Origin: Plantago ovata
Lineage: Eukaryota; Streptophyta; Magnoliopsida; Lamiales; Plantaginaceae
Assembly: GCA_028274465.1 (NCBI GenBank)
Contig: CM051456.1
Location: 116,576,880 to 116,640,879, forward strand
Length of the DNA: 64,000 nt
Direction: 5' to 3'
In this document: positions 25,290-37,257 of the stretch, piece by piece
Layout: each line of letters starts with the position of its first letter
Numbering within the stretch: position 1 is the first letter of the stretch
Made by a program: the position numbers and the translations under genes
Notes under the pieces: model-generated
The model's database searches: none
Told to the model about the DNA's origin: nothing
Seen by the model: the letters and a program-made list of their open reading frames with translations, nothing else

Positions 25290-27370
25290 CATCGCATTAT
25301 ATCTAATTGTAACTTGATCAGTTCAGTACATTTCTTTTCAAGATTAGACACTAAATGGCCGGTAGCTAGAAAACCGGGGTATTAGACCATGTCCGACAAT
25401 GAGACTCTCTAAAATATTTCTTGTGTTGATCGATCTCGAACTTGAGCCGAACTAGCTTAAATGTGTAAGCAAGCCTAAGCTATACCTGGTATGGGAAGAT
25501 TCTGATGTATGCTGGCTTGACATACAAAATGCATGCGGGAGCCTCAAAGTACATCATATCGTAGACACTTAATGAACGGATATCGAAGAAAAACGAAGGC
25601 GCTCGGAAACAAAGCACGCACAGATAAGGACGCCCTCGATTGAGCGAGCATCACCCAAAAGCGGGTAGCAGACAAGAAAGTACGAAACATTGACAGAATT
25701 TCAGAAAACATGAAATCATGTCCATGGCTCCCCATTATATATACAACGTCTCAAAGCATTTATAAGTTACGCATTTACTATCCCAATCCACTGTCTAACA
25801 GCTCTTTTGTGGCCTGGTACTCGAGCTCAAATAAAGTTTACCTTCGATTTGTAAAAGGCAAGATAGTTTAAAGGGCTAACCACCTCCCCCCTTGTGCACA
25901 CAGGTACCCTATATCCGAACAGGGGCAACAAAAAGATAAGACATAATTGTAGAAAAATTCTTGGTCAGATTTAGGCTACATTCTAATTGTGCCTATACCA
26001 GCTTATCATCCGTCGGATTTTGAACTTCCGACCTCTCCGCTGCTACTCCTGCCCCCTTATCAGTCGACCACTATTATAAATTCAAAATTTAGTAACCAGA
26101 CAAAACACTACGTAAAACAACATTATATTGTATTATAGTATAGATAGAAAAACTTGAATTCCTCTATAAAACATTTTTGCACCTGGTTATCAAGTAATAG
26201 TGGGTTTTTTTCATAATAATAACATTTTCATTAATCCGTTATGAACAAGTACAACTATTATTGTCCATGAGTCATGACTATGGGACACATAAGCGAGAGG
26301 GATTAACAAGGACTAGGAGAAGAATCAAAACAGAAATCAGCCGACCAAAAGGGCCAAGGCGGCTCGGTGTGGACATGTGGCTGTAAGTGGTCCCCGCTAG
26401 AAGCCATGATATTGCGCCACGTGTACACTTTGGAAAAAGAAGTGGACTATGATATAGACACACGTGTACTGTCGGAGGTTTAAATTTAAGTAAGTTAGTT
26501 TAGCCAAAAAGAAACACGGCGCGCATGATAATTGTGTCCACTCCAAATTGTGGGATCGGATCGGATCGAGTCGTGGACCGCACGTAGTTCAGTAGTTGGG
26601 CTGGACGGACCTAATTAACTAGGGGCGGGTTCGTAGGTACTAGGTTTATATAGTGGACTTATGTTACCTTGCCTCCAGACATCTCGTTAACAGCAGACTC
26701 AAATTACTTACTCATCTGTTTTTTTATACAGAGACTCAAATTACTTATTGTACTACAAGACTACACTAATCAACAATTAGTGACTACTCAACAGGTAGGT
26801 AGCTGAGTAATCATATTATTATCTGTGTTAGTATTATTACAAATTATAGTAAAGCTTATTACTAGTGTGATTTGTCTATAACGCACCGTGTTAATATGTC
26901 TACCAACGCTGAGTCATAATGTCATAGTCATGAAAATGAAGTTTCTATGCTCTTACTAATAAACACACTATTCTCTTAAAAGTTTTTCATTCCACGTTAC
27001 GAAGACTTTTTTTTTAACATCAAAATTTTATTGATACAAATTGATACGAATAAAAAGAAAGAAACGAAGGTTAGTAATTTTTATATTTTCTATGTCTCAC
27101 AGAACATTACATATACATTAGAACTAACGTGCAGTTAATAAATACAGTATATTAAAAGAGTATAAGGAGATTAATTAATTTTCAAAAGTGACTGTAGTTG
27201 TGTATAGTAAATTGGAAAAATAGCTAGTCATAGGTAATTACACTTTAGAATTGAAAAATACTTGTGTAATGTGATAAATATTAATGCAACTAGAACATTA
27301 CAGTAACTATTTTGAATTTTTTATTTTTATTTTTTGGATCGGCAAGTAACTATTTTGAATAGGAGGAAGT
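25290..27370. other. Intergenic, possible LTR relics
   Basis: About 25460-26080 has higher GC and a TATA-like ATTATATATACAACG, which would fit a broken LTR, but I see no ends. About 27007-27070 begins with a T run and looks like an antisense retroposon tail. No host gene seen. Confidence 0.35.
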
Positions 27371-27375
27371 AAAGT

Positions 27376-27622
27376 TATGTTCTCTTTGTCTGAAATGAAT
27401 TGAACAAAACTGATCTGAACTGAACTTAATGCATCTGAACTGAACTGAACTGAATTTATTTGTAGTATAAAAAGCTATTAGGTGAATCTGAACTGAACTT
27501 ATTGCATCTGAACTGAACTGAACTTAATGCATCTGAACTGATATGAACTGAACTTAATACATCTGAACTGTACTGAACTGAAGTGAACTCAAACTAATCA
27601 ATTTTCAGATGAAAATAACATA
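27376..27622. mobile_element. CTGAA-pentamer Tourist-like MITE copy
   Basis: Left TATGTTCTCTTTGTCTGAA and inverted right TATGTTATTTTCATCTGAA match. Between them are many CTGAA pentamers in runs such as CTGAACTGAACTGAACTGAA, with ACTTAATGCAT spacers. This copy lies in the opposite orientation to the one at 28072. Confidence 0.75.
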
Positions 27623-28019
27623 TCGAAAGATTAGATCATGAAAACATTGGGGTTAAAAAGATAAACAAAAAGAGTTGGGGAGAAAGAAGTAGGAGGGGTA
27701 AAAAATGATCCAACCTAATTGGATTGACTAGTAGTAGTCGATCCGAAAGTGACCATTCAAGTCAAAAGATGTTCCGGTAGTTGATCTCTGGTGTTACTTT
27801 TCAGTCAAATGATGGCTCTTAATTATATTTTGATCCACTTTACGGTACTAATTCCAAAGTTCCTTGCAGTTGCATATGTAGTGGCTAGTCTGCTAGTCAG
27901 ATGCAGATTAAAAAGACTGTTCGCCAAAATAAGTGTTTTAAAAAATCATTAAGCAAATCAAAATTAGCATAGAAACAGACGTTTACAATTTACAATATTT
28001 TCTTTCTAATTGACAACTC

Positions 28020-28370
28020 ATACCCCATTCATATACAAACAACCTACACCAGCTTATATCTCTGCAACTAAGACTCTGTTCTCTTTGTCTGAAAATTAAT
28101 TATTTTAAATTCAGTTCAGATCAGTTCAATTCATATCAGTTCAAATGCATAAGTTCAGTTCAGTTCAGTTACCTAATAACATTTTGTACTACAAATAAGT
28201 CCAGTTCAGTTCAGTTCAGATCCATTCAATTCAGTTCAGTTCAGTTTAGTTCAGATCAGTTTAGTTCAGTTTTGTTCAGACGAAGAAAATAGAGACTAAA
28301 CCACCTCCTTATATCTCCGTTAGAGATCGAATCCTACAATTTACAATATTTGTTTATAACAACATAGGAG
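28020..28370 (-). mobile_element. SINE copy split by a MITE
   Basis: On the minus strand the two flanks of the MITE at 28072-28296 read as parts of the GGAGACATAAG SINE family: about 28345-28300 gives GGATTCGATCTCTAACGGAG and ATATAAGGAGGTGGTTTAG, and about 28066-28025 gives AGATATAAGCTGGTGTAGG. The MITE therefore landed in a pre-existing SINE. Confidence 0.65.
28072..28296. mobile_element. TTCAG-pentamer Tourist-like MITE with TAA duplication
   Basis: Left end GACTCTGTTCTCTTTGTCTG and inverted right end GTCTCTATTTTCTTCGTCTG pair over about 22 bp. TAA flanks both sides (28069-28071 and 28297-28299), the 3-bp duplication of PIF/Harbinger elements. The body is dominated by TTCAG pentamers. This copy best defines the family. 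Confidence 0.85.
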
Positions 28371-28394
28371 TACTAAAAGATACGAAATCGACAC

Positions 28395-28527
28395 TTCAAC
28401 TAGAGGTGCAGAGTTTGATCCCCAATAGAGACGTAAGACGATTTAGGTGTGGAGATATAAAATGGTATACAATATTGTATAACAATAGTGTATGAGTAGT
28501 TGTAATATCTTTCGTTTAGAAAAAAAG
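28395..28527 (+). mobile_element. SINE copy, GGAGACATAAG family, truncated head
   Basis: Shows GAGTTTGATCCCCAATAGAG, ACGTAAGACGATTTAGGTGT, GGAGATATAAAATGGTATAC, GAGTAGTTGTAATATCTTTC and an A-rich tail at about 28518. Order and spacing match the copy at 25155-25285. Confidence 0.7.
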
Positions 28528-29650
28528 TATAAGTTAGATTCTTTAATTTTATGCATGGAAAGAAACTTGTAACAGAGAATCACTTATATATTTTGGGTGG
28601 TTAATAGGTCGTGTTCTCTCAAAAAAGATATACTCATGCACCTATATACGCATCTAAGATGAATATATAGCCTCATGCATGCTATATTCGTTTCTACCGT
28701 TGCTTCTAGATTGTGCTTCATCGATAAACTTGGAACGTTCATGCTTGACAAGGCCGGGAAAATTATGTCAGTTGGTAACTTTTCAATTGCAAATTGTTGA
28801 TAGACAAATAGATTCGCTCTCCATAGTGATAAGGAATCTAGGATTAAATCAAGAGATGACGCTGGTCAATTTTAATTGCACTACTTACCGTTCCACGAAT
28901 TTTTGAAAAACGTTTTTCCTTTTTTTTTTTTTTTTTTTTTTATAATTCACCATTCTTCATACCGATAATATAGCAGATCTCCTAAAATTATGCAACTAAC
29001 GTAACATAGAAATCTCATTGGGAGGGAATGGAACTAGTAGTATAGTATATTTAAAAGGTTCGCGGTAAAATCAAACAGGTTGAAATTATTGTATGATGAG
29101 GAGGGACATGCATCAATTATATGCACATAACACATGCACGCACAACTAATTTGGAGGTTCCTCACTTTGGGAATATAAGTAACGTGGGATGGATTTTATT
29201 GGCAACACAAAGAATACTTGCTGGGTAGTAGTATACTACTATTATAGGAGGAGCTGCTTGTAGCATAAAGTCGATCGATGATTTAGCCTAAGGTAATGGA
29301 ACCACTCTAGGATTGACATATGTTCTCATTATGTCCCGTCACTAGGGCCAATCTCGGGCTCTCTCCCTTTCTTTTCTTTAAAAATTATTATGCCTGGCTT
29401 ATAGTAATAATAGAATTCAGTGAGAATTAATAAAAATATGTCGTGTCTATTGATTTAACACACAAAAAGTAAGAAATGTAGTTAATCGTAAGGTAAGTTG
29501 GTAAACAAGAATGGAAGATATGGAATTATGGATCATTTAGACGTTTGGTAGAAAAGCGAGAAAGGATGTGTTTATTGGAATGAAAAAAATATAGATCGAA
29601 AATACTTTTTTTATAAAAACAAAAAGAAAAAAAGCGAGTTTATGTTGGAG
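28528..29650. other. Intergenic, poly(T) tract
   Basis: A run of about 23 T lies at 28918-28940. A 75-codon open frame at 28679 has no recognisable motif. No gene supported. Confidence 0.5.
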
Positions 29651-29699
29651 AGGGTCACTGCACCAAGGTGACAACATTGGAAAGGATTACAATATTAAG

Positions 29700-30354
29700 A
29701 GTTGAGTACCTTATTTTAAACTACTTGCTTTATGTTAAATTATTTTAAACTACTTGTCATACCCTCGAGTTTCAAGTTTGGTTGGGGGAGTGATGGATTC
29801 TCAACGACATGGAAATAATAAACAAGGTAAAACAGAAGAATTACATGGATTCGTGCTAAAGTAACTGGTTCTCCTAACACGATCACAGTTAGGCGAAGAA
29901 ACGCTACTAAAGAGTAGTCTTCCCTTCCGTTACTATCTCCCCGGTAACACGGTTCTGTTGGACGATCTCCCCTCGCAAGGTACTATCAAGACACAAAGCC
30001 GCAATCTAGAGATGAATTCACGAGTTTATTGACTGAATGAAAAATATGAATCTCTTATGTGCTATTTATAATAGCCAAAATAACAGACCTTAACCCATTA
30101 AGCTACGGGCTAAGTCCAATTAAGGGAATATTCTAGAGCATAAACCCTAACATGATAACTAAGAATATGAAATAATCTAATAGAGTCTTTATTCAAAAGG
30201 AAAGGAAATAACTAAATCAAAATAATGCTGCTAGAGAAAATCCCTAGCAGTCGCGCCCACCTCCACACGCCGGCTCCTTAGGCGGCTGGGCCTCGTGGCC
30301 CGTCTTATCGGGTCCTCTTCTTCTTGGGGTGACTTGGCCCAACTTGTGTCCATT
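29700..30354. mobile_element. Possible LTR relic interrupting a recurring unit
   Basis: TTATTTTAAACTACTTG occurs at about 29721 and again at 29743, the core of the unit that recurs at 30797 and at 42.9-43.3 kb. From about 29757 to 30354 lies different, GC-richer sequence with a TATA-like GCTATTTATAATAGCC (about 30061) that resembles an LTR. Old and broken; ends not resolved. Confidence 0.35.
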
Positions 30355-30359
30355 AGGGA

Positions 30360-30786
30360 TGTAACGGTACCGTTACAAATGGTATCAGAGCCTAGATCAA
30401 CCCAAAGCCCGCATCGGGTGGACGGTTGGTAAAGGATATTGTCAGTTTGTCACCCCCACCACTTAAGGCGCTCGACGAGGACGTCGAGGCTTTAAGGGGG
30501 GTATATTGTAATGCCCCAAATTTCAGAAGTTTAAAAGGGTTGAGAACGCTACTCATATCATCAAGGTGCACCTTTCTTTTCGGGATTCCACCTAGAAGAA
30601 CTTCAGAGTTAAGCGTGCTTGCTCTGGAGCAATTCTAGGATGGGGTACCCACTGGGAAGTTCCCGGTGCGCGCAAGAGTGAGGACAAAGTGCGCGGATTA
30701 GAACCCGTGTTGGTCTGTGGGCCAGCATATCACCCTGGAGAGCGCCCATGAGTAGCCACGCCGGCCGGATTGGTCGGGTCGTTACA
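30360..30786 (+). mobile_element. Cassandra-type TRIM with 5S-rRNA-like LTR, broken
   Basis: The right LTR (30507-30786) starts TGTAATGCCCC and ends GTCGTTACA. Its middle (about 30565-30670) matches plant 5S rRNA, with GAGTTAAGCGTGCTTG (box A side), TCTAGGATGGGGTACC (box C side) and CTGGGAAGT, the hallmark of Cassandra. A tRNA-Met primer site TGGTATCAGAGC lies at 30380-30391. Perfect 5-bp duplications AGGGA flank the whole (30355-30359 and 30787-30791). The element is broken on its left side. TRIMs carry no proteins. Age cannot be estimated because the LTR pair is not comparable. Confidence 0.88.
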
Positions 30787-30796
30787 AGGGAGGTCG

Positions 30797-31235
30797 AACA
30801 TAGAGTGAGGAATAGACTATACTTTCCATTACGATAAAAAAATCGTTGTTTGGATGGAATATAGGAAAATTATTTTAAACTACTTGCTCTATGTTTGATC
30901 TTTCGTGGAGGTTGAATGGGAGGAAGGTGGATGGGAGTGTTGATCGTGGAGGTTAATTGGGAGGAAGGTGGCTGGGAGGGTTGTTCCTTGCCATTTCACT
31001 ATGGAGGCCCCTGGAGGTGTTTTGGAATTGATGTGGAAGCTTGCTCTTCTTGTTGGCATTGCCTTTAGGCCTTGTGTAGATGTTCTTATGTTTAGGTGTA
31101 AGCCTTTTAGGCTTGTTTGGCTTGTTGTGTTTTCTTTTCGGTTTTAGACGTTTTGTTTGGAAGCCACTTTTCGCATGTAATTTGCTCGAGCATTTCTTAT
31201 GATCCGTAATTAATATATTTTAGCCGTTTCAAAAA
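30797..31235 (+). repeat. Recurring unit followed by LINE-like 3' end
   Basis: 30797-30900 (GTGAGGAATAGACTATACTT ... TTATTTTAAACTACTTGC) repeats the unit seen three times at 42.9-43.27 kb. It is followed by a G-rich stretch with a short duplication (GGAGGTTGAATGGGAGGAAG and GGAGGTTAATTGGGAGGAAG, about 30910 and 30949) and T-rich sequence ending in an A run at about 31232, like a LINE 3' UTR. Confidence 0.5.
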
Positions 31236-31432
31236 ACAAGAGTTGAGTGCCTTATGAGTTATGGGCCGAGTACTTTTTGTGTCAAAATTATATAAGTTGA
31301 CTACCTTATATGCCAAAAATAATGTTGAGTCTCTTCCGTGCAAAAAACTTATAAGTTCAATATCTTTTTTTTAACTAAAACCCTTGTTTTAATAAGCAGG
31401 TGATTGAGCAGGAAAGAATCGATGATTTCTAC

Positions 31433-31800
31433 TGTTAGGGAAAAACAATCAATCACGAATTTTAACTCGAACAAACAAGAACAAACAATAAAACAAGAAC
31501 ACAAGATTTAACGTGGTTCAACTAGAAATAGCCAACGTCCACGGGAAGGAACCGATTCTCCACTAAAAACACGAACACAAGAGTACAGATACAAGAACCA
31601 AAGATGAAGCTATCCGCACAACCTGCAACTTCTATACCTCTCTGATTTCTCTCTAATTTTCCTCTCTTGTTTTCTCTCTATATTGTAAGATTAATAATCT
31701 AACAAACTCACAATTTTCCCAACAAAGGAACCTGTATATATATACTACTTTAGACTACAGCAAACCGGCAAAACTTGTTCACCAAGTTGTAGTAACCGTG
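31433..31800. mobile_element. Possible solo LTR (copia-like)
   Basis: Starts TGTTAGGGAAAAACAATC and contains AAGATTTAACGTGGTTCAAC and CCAACGTCCACGGG, words common in plant copia LTR regions, then T/C-rich and TATA-like sequence. No internal domain. Old; ends uncertain. Confidence 0.4.
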
Positions 31801-32004
31801 TTATATTTAGTTTCCTAATTGATCTCGATCTCTTATTCCATAAAGAGTTCTTATACTATATGATCAACTTTTCTTGAGTTAATTGTTTCTAAGTCGAAGT
31901 CATGCTACAAATCTCACATCTACTATATTAACCCAATTCATAAAGCACTTATCTTTCCAATACGAGTGGCCATGTCGATGGATGAAGTCATACTTCGGAC
32001 TTAT

Positions 32005-32195
32005 TTTTTTTATTTTAATTAATTTTCTTTTTAACGTAAAATATTACAACTATTTATACACTACTCTTATACAAACATCCTATATCACCTTATATCTTCA
32101 GACCTAAACCGCTCTTATATCTTCGTTAGGGACCGAACCCTGCACCTTCACCATTCCAGCTTCCTTCCACTGCACCAACTCACAACTCCATTATT
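32005..32195 (-). mobile_element. SINE copy, GGAGACATAAG family, near full length
   Basis: On the minus strand: GAGTTGGTGCAGTGGAAGG (box A side), GGTGCAGGGTTCGGTCCC (box B), TAACGAAGATATAAGAGCGG, TTTAGG, TGTATAAGAGTAGTGTATAA, ATAGTTGTAATATT and a tail reaching a T run on the plus strand. It is the copy with the longest head. Confidence 0.75.
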
Positions 32196-32198
32196 TTA

Positions 32199-32432
32199 CT
32201 TTCTCCGTTTCATTAAGAACTTCCTAAGGGGACTATTTATCACGACATTTGACCACGTATAACTATTAAATTACATTAGAGAAAAATATAATAAAATTAT
32301 ATATGAAATTAAATGGAGTATATTTTCATAATCAACTTTTAATTTATATTGATACAGTTTAATATAAAAGCTATACGTGATCATAGATTGCGATGAATAA
32401 TCCCCTTTAGAAATTATTAATGAAACGAATTA
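32199..32432. mobile_element. Stowaway-like MITE
   Basis: Left CTCCGTTTCATTAAGAACTT and inverted right TTCGTTTCATTAATAATTTC start inverted repeats of about 60 bp that also pair GGGGACTATTTATC with GGGGATTATTCATC and CCACGTATA with TCACGTATA. AT-rich and non-coding. Confidence 0.8.
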
Positions 32433-34240
32433 ATTAATATAAATGATTAAATTTCATACCTTCTCATCGGTAAATTTAATATGACTTTGAGCTTTTATTG
32501 GATTTGCCCTTGGCTCATCGGCTCGAGCTCACAATAGATTTGAAATTATAGAGTGACTTATTAGCTACTGTAGTAGATTTTAACTTATTATAATCATCAT
32601 GAATCAAGTATATATATACTCAAATTTGGGAAACATGAATAGTCTTTTGTAGTTATTATTTATGGGTGGTGGATATCTGTTAGAGCGCTGGTTGTTGTAT
32701 TAATAAGGATCGTGTAAGATCAGTTGGCAGAAACCTTTTTGGCGTAACTCAATCCTGTCATAAAATCAAACTAGTTTGGCAGGATTATATAATCTGTATA
32801 TATCCTCTCTGAATCCTTCTTTTCCCTGATCAAGATCAAGTTAATTTTGACAAGTTAATAAGTACAAAGAAGATCCCCAGTCAGTAAAGTTCAATTCAAT
32901 TACATAAGAAAATATATTTTTTACTACTATAAGAAAAAGGGTTGGTTACAAAATCTTTGGTTAAGTGAATGCAGAGCAGTGCATGTGATGAAAATTCGGA
33001 ATATGATGACCAAAGTATTACTTCTATTAAAGAAGAATCTCATGCTTTAGTATGGTGCCACGAAATTGTGTTAAGAATAAATTATAAGAGACCCTTTGGA
33101 CTAGAAAATTTACTTTCAAATGATCCTCTTTGATTTATTATTCTTCTTCTAATTTTTATTCTGATTCCCGTACTTTCAGGGATCACCTTCACACATTCAA
33201 TGATATTTTAATTACACTATATTAACTACTCTTCAATTAACAGTCTCAATGGGAGTGCCCTTAATTTCGAGGGCCATTCTCAACGGAAGTGTTAGATACT
33301 CTGCCTATGGTCCATTATTGCAAGACAATGTCAATGTCATAATACACTGATAGATTCCGCGATTGTGGATAGACGAATTTACTCGCTCGCTCAGACTTTA
33401 TTCATAAATTCACCTCTAATTTCAGGCACATGCCCTTCGTTAAAGGGTTGATAATCAAAACATAAGCATATGCTAAGTATTAAAAATTGATAAGAGTATA
33501 AACCCTAATATTTGTTTATTGATGATATAATTGATGATCCTACGTAACATAAGAAGGCATATATAGCCGTACGTACTAGCAAGTAGCTAGTGCCAAAAAG
33601 ACTCAAGACTCCCGACTATATAAAACATGTAAGATTATTTGTGCTAATCTAACTACCTAAGACTTACGGTAACTAGCTAACTAATTAATTATAAACTACT
33701 ATCCATATAATATAAAATACACAATGATCGAATAACAATAATAAATAATAATACGACAATGCTGACTAATACAACACTTCCATTTTATTTTCTCCATTCG
33801 GCATCTTCGTTTGCGAATTATCGCAAGTGTAATGCGATTCTCGATTTTGATTCTTATCATACACTTGCATGTACTAAGTCAACAAGGAGACTTCTATTAT
33901 ATTTAATTGGTATAGTACCAAAGCACATACACTATGAAAAAGATTTGCATCCGAAATAGTTGGATTCAGCATGCAACAATTATATGGAAAATTAGCTAAA
34001 CACGTACACTAAAATCATCTACTCCAGTTTATAGCTCATTCGCTAAACGCGTACACTAAAATCAGTTAACGTATCAGCTAATTTATCAGTTGTTTTATAT
34101 GCTACCAGCTAGTTGTGCTAAATAGAACCATAATATAACAATATAACGTGTACTAAAATGATTTCCTTCTCTTAGAAGTTTTCCAATCATTATACGGTAG
34201 AATATTCACCTTCGTCAACAACATCCCCTTCTACTTAAAA
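32433..34240. other. Intergenic, no gene seen
   Basis: AT-rich. A 66-codon open frame at 33759 has no motif. No bounded repeat recognised. Confidence 0.5.
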
Positions 34241-34252
34241 TAAAAAATAAAA

Positions 34253-34400
34253 TTCATGATTATGTTATGTTTGAATCCATATATAACAATCACATATTCA
34301 CTTCATTAATGGCATCTCGCATTGTCTCTTTGGTTTTAAGCTAAACAAGTTCAGGATTATGTTGTGTTTGAATCCATAATCACATATTCACTTCATTTGA
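34253..34400 (+). repeat. Imperfect direct repeat of about 50 bp
   Basis: ATGATTATGTTATGTTTGAA (about 34255) recurs as AGGATTATGTTGTGTTTGAA (about 34353); both lead into ATCACATATTCACTTCATT. Confidence 0.6.
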
Positions 34401-34504
34401 ATGATTCCATGTGAAGGTGCTAGATGCTGGTAGATGAGATACCACCTCAGTAGAAGAACATAAAAAATAAAACACGTTACATGTTGTTTATAGAACGTGT
34501 AAAT

Positions 34505-35280
34505 TTGGTTGGGTTTGAATCCCAAAATGTTGGCTGGCTTTTAACACTAAAACGGCAATTCCTTTTTACGTGAAAGAAAAGCTGAACGCTTCCAGAAGTA
34601 GAAAAGGAAAATATTGAAGAGACACAGTACAAGATTTGCAATTACAAAATAGTCCAAATATCTTTAATTTGTACGTACGTAGGTTGCAACTTGCAAGTAA
34701 ATTTGTACGAAGGATGACAAAGCCAAGCAAAACAATAGGTGGAAGATAGAGAGAGAGCAAGCAAGACCAGAACAGACCAGACTGAGTACCAGACCCCCCA
34801 CCATGTTCAATTCAATTCGACCTTACGTTATAGGAGTAAAATATTTGTGAGGCATTTAAAGAGACAAAACAAAGGTACTATGTACGAGATAAAAAAATCT
34901 GGGCTGCAACTATCTGTTTACCCTGTCGTTTTGCTATCTTGTGTTCCATTTAAAAGGCTTTCTTCTTTTTTTGACTAGTGACAAATACCTTATATTACCA
35001 ACCGAACGGTCTCATTACCATTTACCACTCTCTCTTTCTCTCTCAATTGGTTCTACTTTCTACAATTTTTTTTTAAATGGTAAATTTATTCTACTCTTTT
35101 TTTTTTTGAAACGGCAAATTACAACTACTACACACTATTATAGAATATCCCAAACCACCTTATATCTCCACACCTAAACCGCCTTATGTTTCCGTTGAGG
35201 ATCGAACCTTGCACCTCTTCCTCCACCTACCCAACTCTATTCTACTCTACTCTTACACTTTGGGATTCAAACCCAACCAA
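34505..35280. repeat. 24-bp perfect inverted repeat about 730 bp apart
   Basis: GGTTGGGTTTGAATCCCAAA at about 34509 is exactly inverted as TTTGGGATTCAAACCCAACC at about 35258; pairing extends 4 bp further outward. The interior holds a C/T-rich tract near 35030 and a SINE. I could not identify target duplications, so it may be a decayed foldback or TIR element. Confidence 0.6.
35098..35238 (-). mobile_element. SINE copy, GGAGACATAAG family, with 10-bp duplication
   Basis: On the minus strand: GAGGTGCAAGGTTCGATCCT, CAACGGAAACATAAGGCGGT, TTAGGTGTGGAGATATAAGG, TGGTTTGGGATATTC, TAGTTGTAATTTGCCGTTTC and an A tail. Perfect 10-bp repeats ATTCTACTCT flank it (35088-35097 and 35239-35248). This is the cleanest copy of the family. 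Confidence 0.88.
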
Positions 35281-36017
35281 ATGTTGAAAATTATTTATGT
35301 TTGTTCTGATAGATTAGCGTTACATTTAGTGTTAGAAATACTTTAACACGTGGTGGTTGCTCGTTCTGCATGATTGTGTATGATTATAATCTATACACGT
35401 AAGTTATTATCGCATATCGTGTCTGAATTCAGTGTCTCTTGATCCAAAAAGAAACACTTTACACCGTTTGATGCCTTTTAGAGATCATGGTTACGATTCT
35501 AACCATGGTCTCCAAATTACTTCAATGTTTTGATTACATTGTGACACCGCATTGATGCCTTATTTTACATCATTTTCGCATTGTTAAAAGTAACATACAT
35601 GATACATCAACATGTACTCTAATATATTGAAAGAACATTTAGCAAAATATGACAGTTAGGGCATGCATTTACTAATGGAGTAGTACTTTGTCAAAGTTAA
35701 AGTTAGTTAGGTCAAGAGGTTAGTCAGGTGGCCACTGTACAACAATCCAGTTGCGGCCTAAAACCACCATGTTGCTCTGCAGACGCGTGTCTTTTAGATT
35801 TAGATACTTGTGTAACAAAACGTTGCAACTTTTATACTCCAAAAGTGTCTTCTTCATTATCTGCAAATGAGAAGCGAATGAGAACAAATTTGATACTACT
35901 ACATAGTATATCTCTAAAACTGTTACTCGAGGAAGATAAGGAAAAGTTATCCATCTGGATTTGGCTTCATTACTTCATATATATGATGATATTCATAGAA
36001 ATGATGTAAATAGCTAG
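35281..36017. other. Intergenic
   Basis: A 93-codon open frame (35728-36009) starts with Cys-rich sequence (CGLKPPCCSADAC) but has no motif I recognise and no neighbours. Treated as chance. Confidence 0.4.
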
Positions 36018-36126
36018 ACTTCTTAACAGGGCGGAGCCAAAATGAAAATTGAGATGTGGGTAATTATTAATATATATATATATAGAGAGAGAGATAGATA
36101 CATACTAGGAACCGCTTGGCTAATTA

Positions 36127-36130
<4 letters not shown>

Positions 36131-36214
<84 letters not shown>
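36131..36214. repeat. (AT)n microsatellite
   Basis: About 42 uninterrupted AT units, followed by GATA and GA repeats. Confidence 0.95.
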
Positions 36215-36216
<2 letters not shown>

Positions 36217-37170
36217 TAGATAGATAGAGAGAGAGATAGATACATACTAGGAACCGCTTCATACGCTACGCGTGTGAAGCGTAATCTTGTAAAACATTAT
36301 TATTTTATTAAATAATATATTGAAATAAATGAAGTGAATATATAATCTTCACATAATGACTTCAAACGTAATAAAAAAATAACTAATTGAGTAATTAAAC
36401 TTAATATAAATGGTGTGCTATAAATGTATATAGTTTTTGTAGTTATGCAATTAATAGTTTTGAATTGAACTATATTAGACATACGAAAAGTATTCTTCCG
36501 ATGAGTTAAGAACCATCAAATACATCTCTAGACTTTGGAAACATTCAACTTCAAAATCTGCAATTAATGCATATTTTTCGCATATTAATTGGTATTCTTC
36601 ACCAGTTAAATATACTGTCAACTGCTTCATATAAACATTCTAGTTTCATAATATGATGTTTTTAGTTATTTTTATAAGAATAATTTAAGGTCAAAATTAC
36701 CATCGAAAAAGTCAACAAAATCAAGTGTTACATTTATTATTGGGCGGAGGAAGTATGTCTTTTTTTATAAGAACATATCATGGTTATTTTTAAAATTAAG
36801 TATAATACATCATACAAGTTTATGTTCAAAAAATAAAATTTAAGAAGAGAATAAATAAAAAAGAAAAAAATTACGTCAATAAAATTCGAACCCAACACCT
36901 TCAACTAAAATAATGATACAAATAATAGAGAAAAATCACGCCAACAAGATTCGAACCAAACACTTTCAATAAAAATAATAATAAAAATAATGGAGAAAAA
37001 TCACGCCAACAGAATTCGAACCCTACATCTTTTAATTAACTAATGACACATGTACGCACCAGATTGAAATTGGATAAGCAAGATCAATGGATTAAAATTG
37101 ATTGGTAGGTCAATCAATTGGGTAAATCAACAGGCTTATTATATTACTTTAATTTAATATATATTCGATT

Positions 37171-37176
37171 AGCGCG

Positions 37177-37257
<81 letters not shown>
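37171..37257. repeat. Compound (GC)n-(AC)n-(AT)n microsatellite
   Basis: GCGCGCGC passes into about 25 AC units and then about 11 AT units. Confidence 0.95.

Noticed and set aside
30565-30670. 5S rRNA gene
   Set aside because: The match is partial and lies inside a TG...CA-bounded LTR with a primer site, so it is Cassandra.
35728-36009. 93-codon Cys-containing frame as a secreted peptide
   Set aside because: No signal peptide, no promoter or poly(A) evidence, and no repeated Cys pattern of a known family.
36023-36262. 79-codon frame of repeating Tyr-Ile
   Set aside because: Translation of an (AT)n microsatellite.
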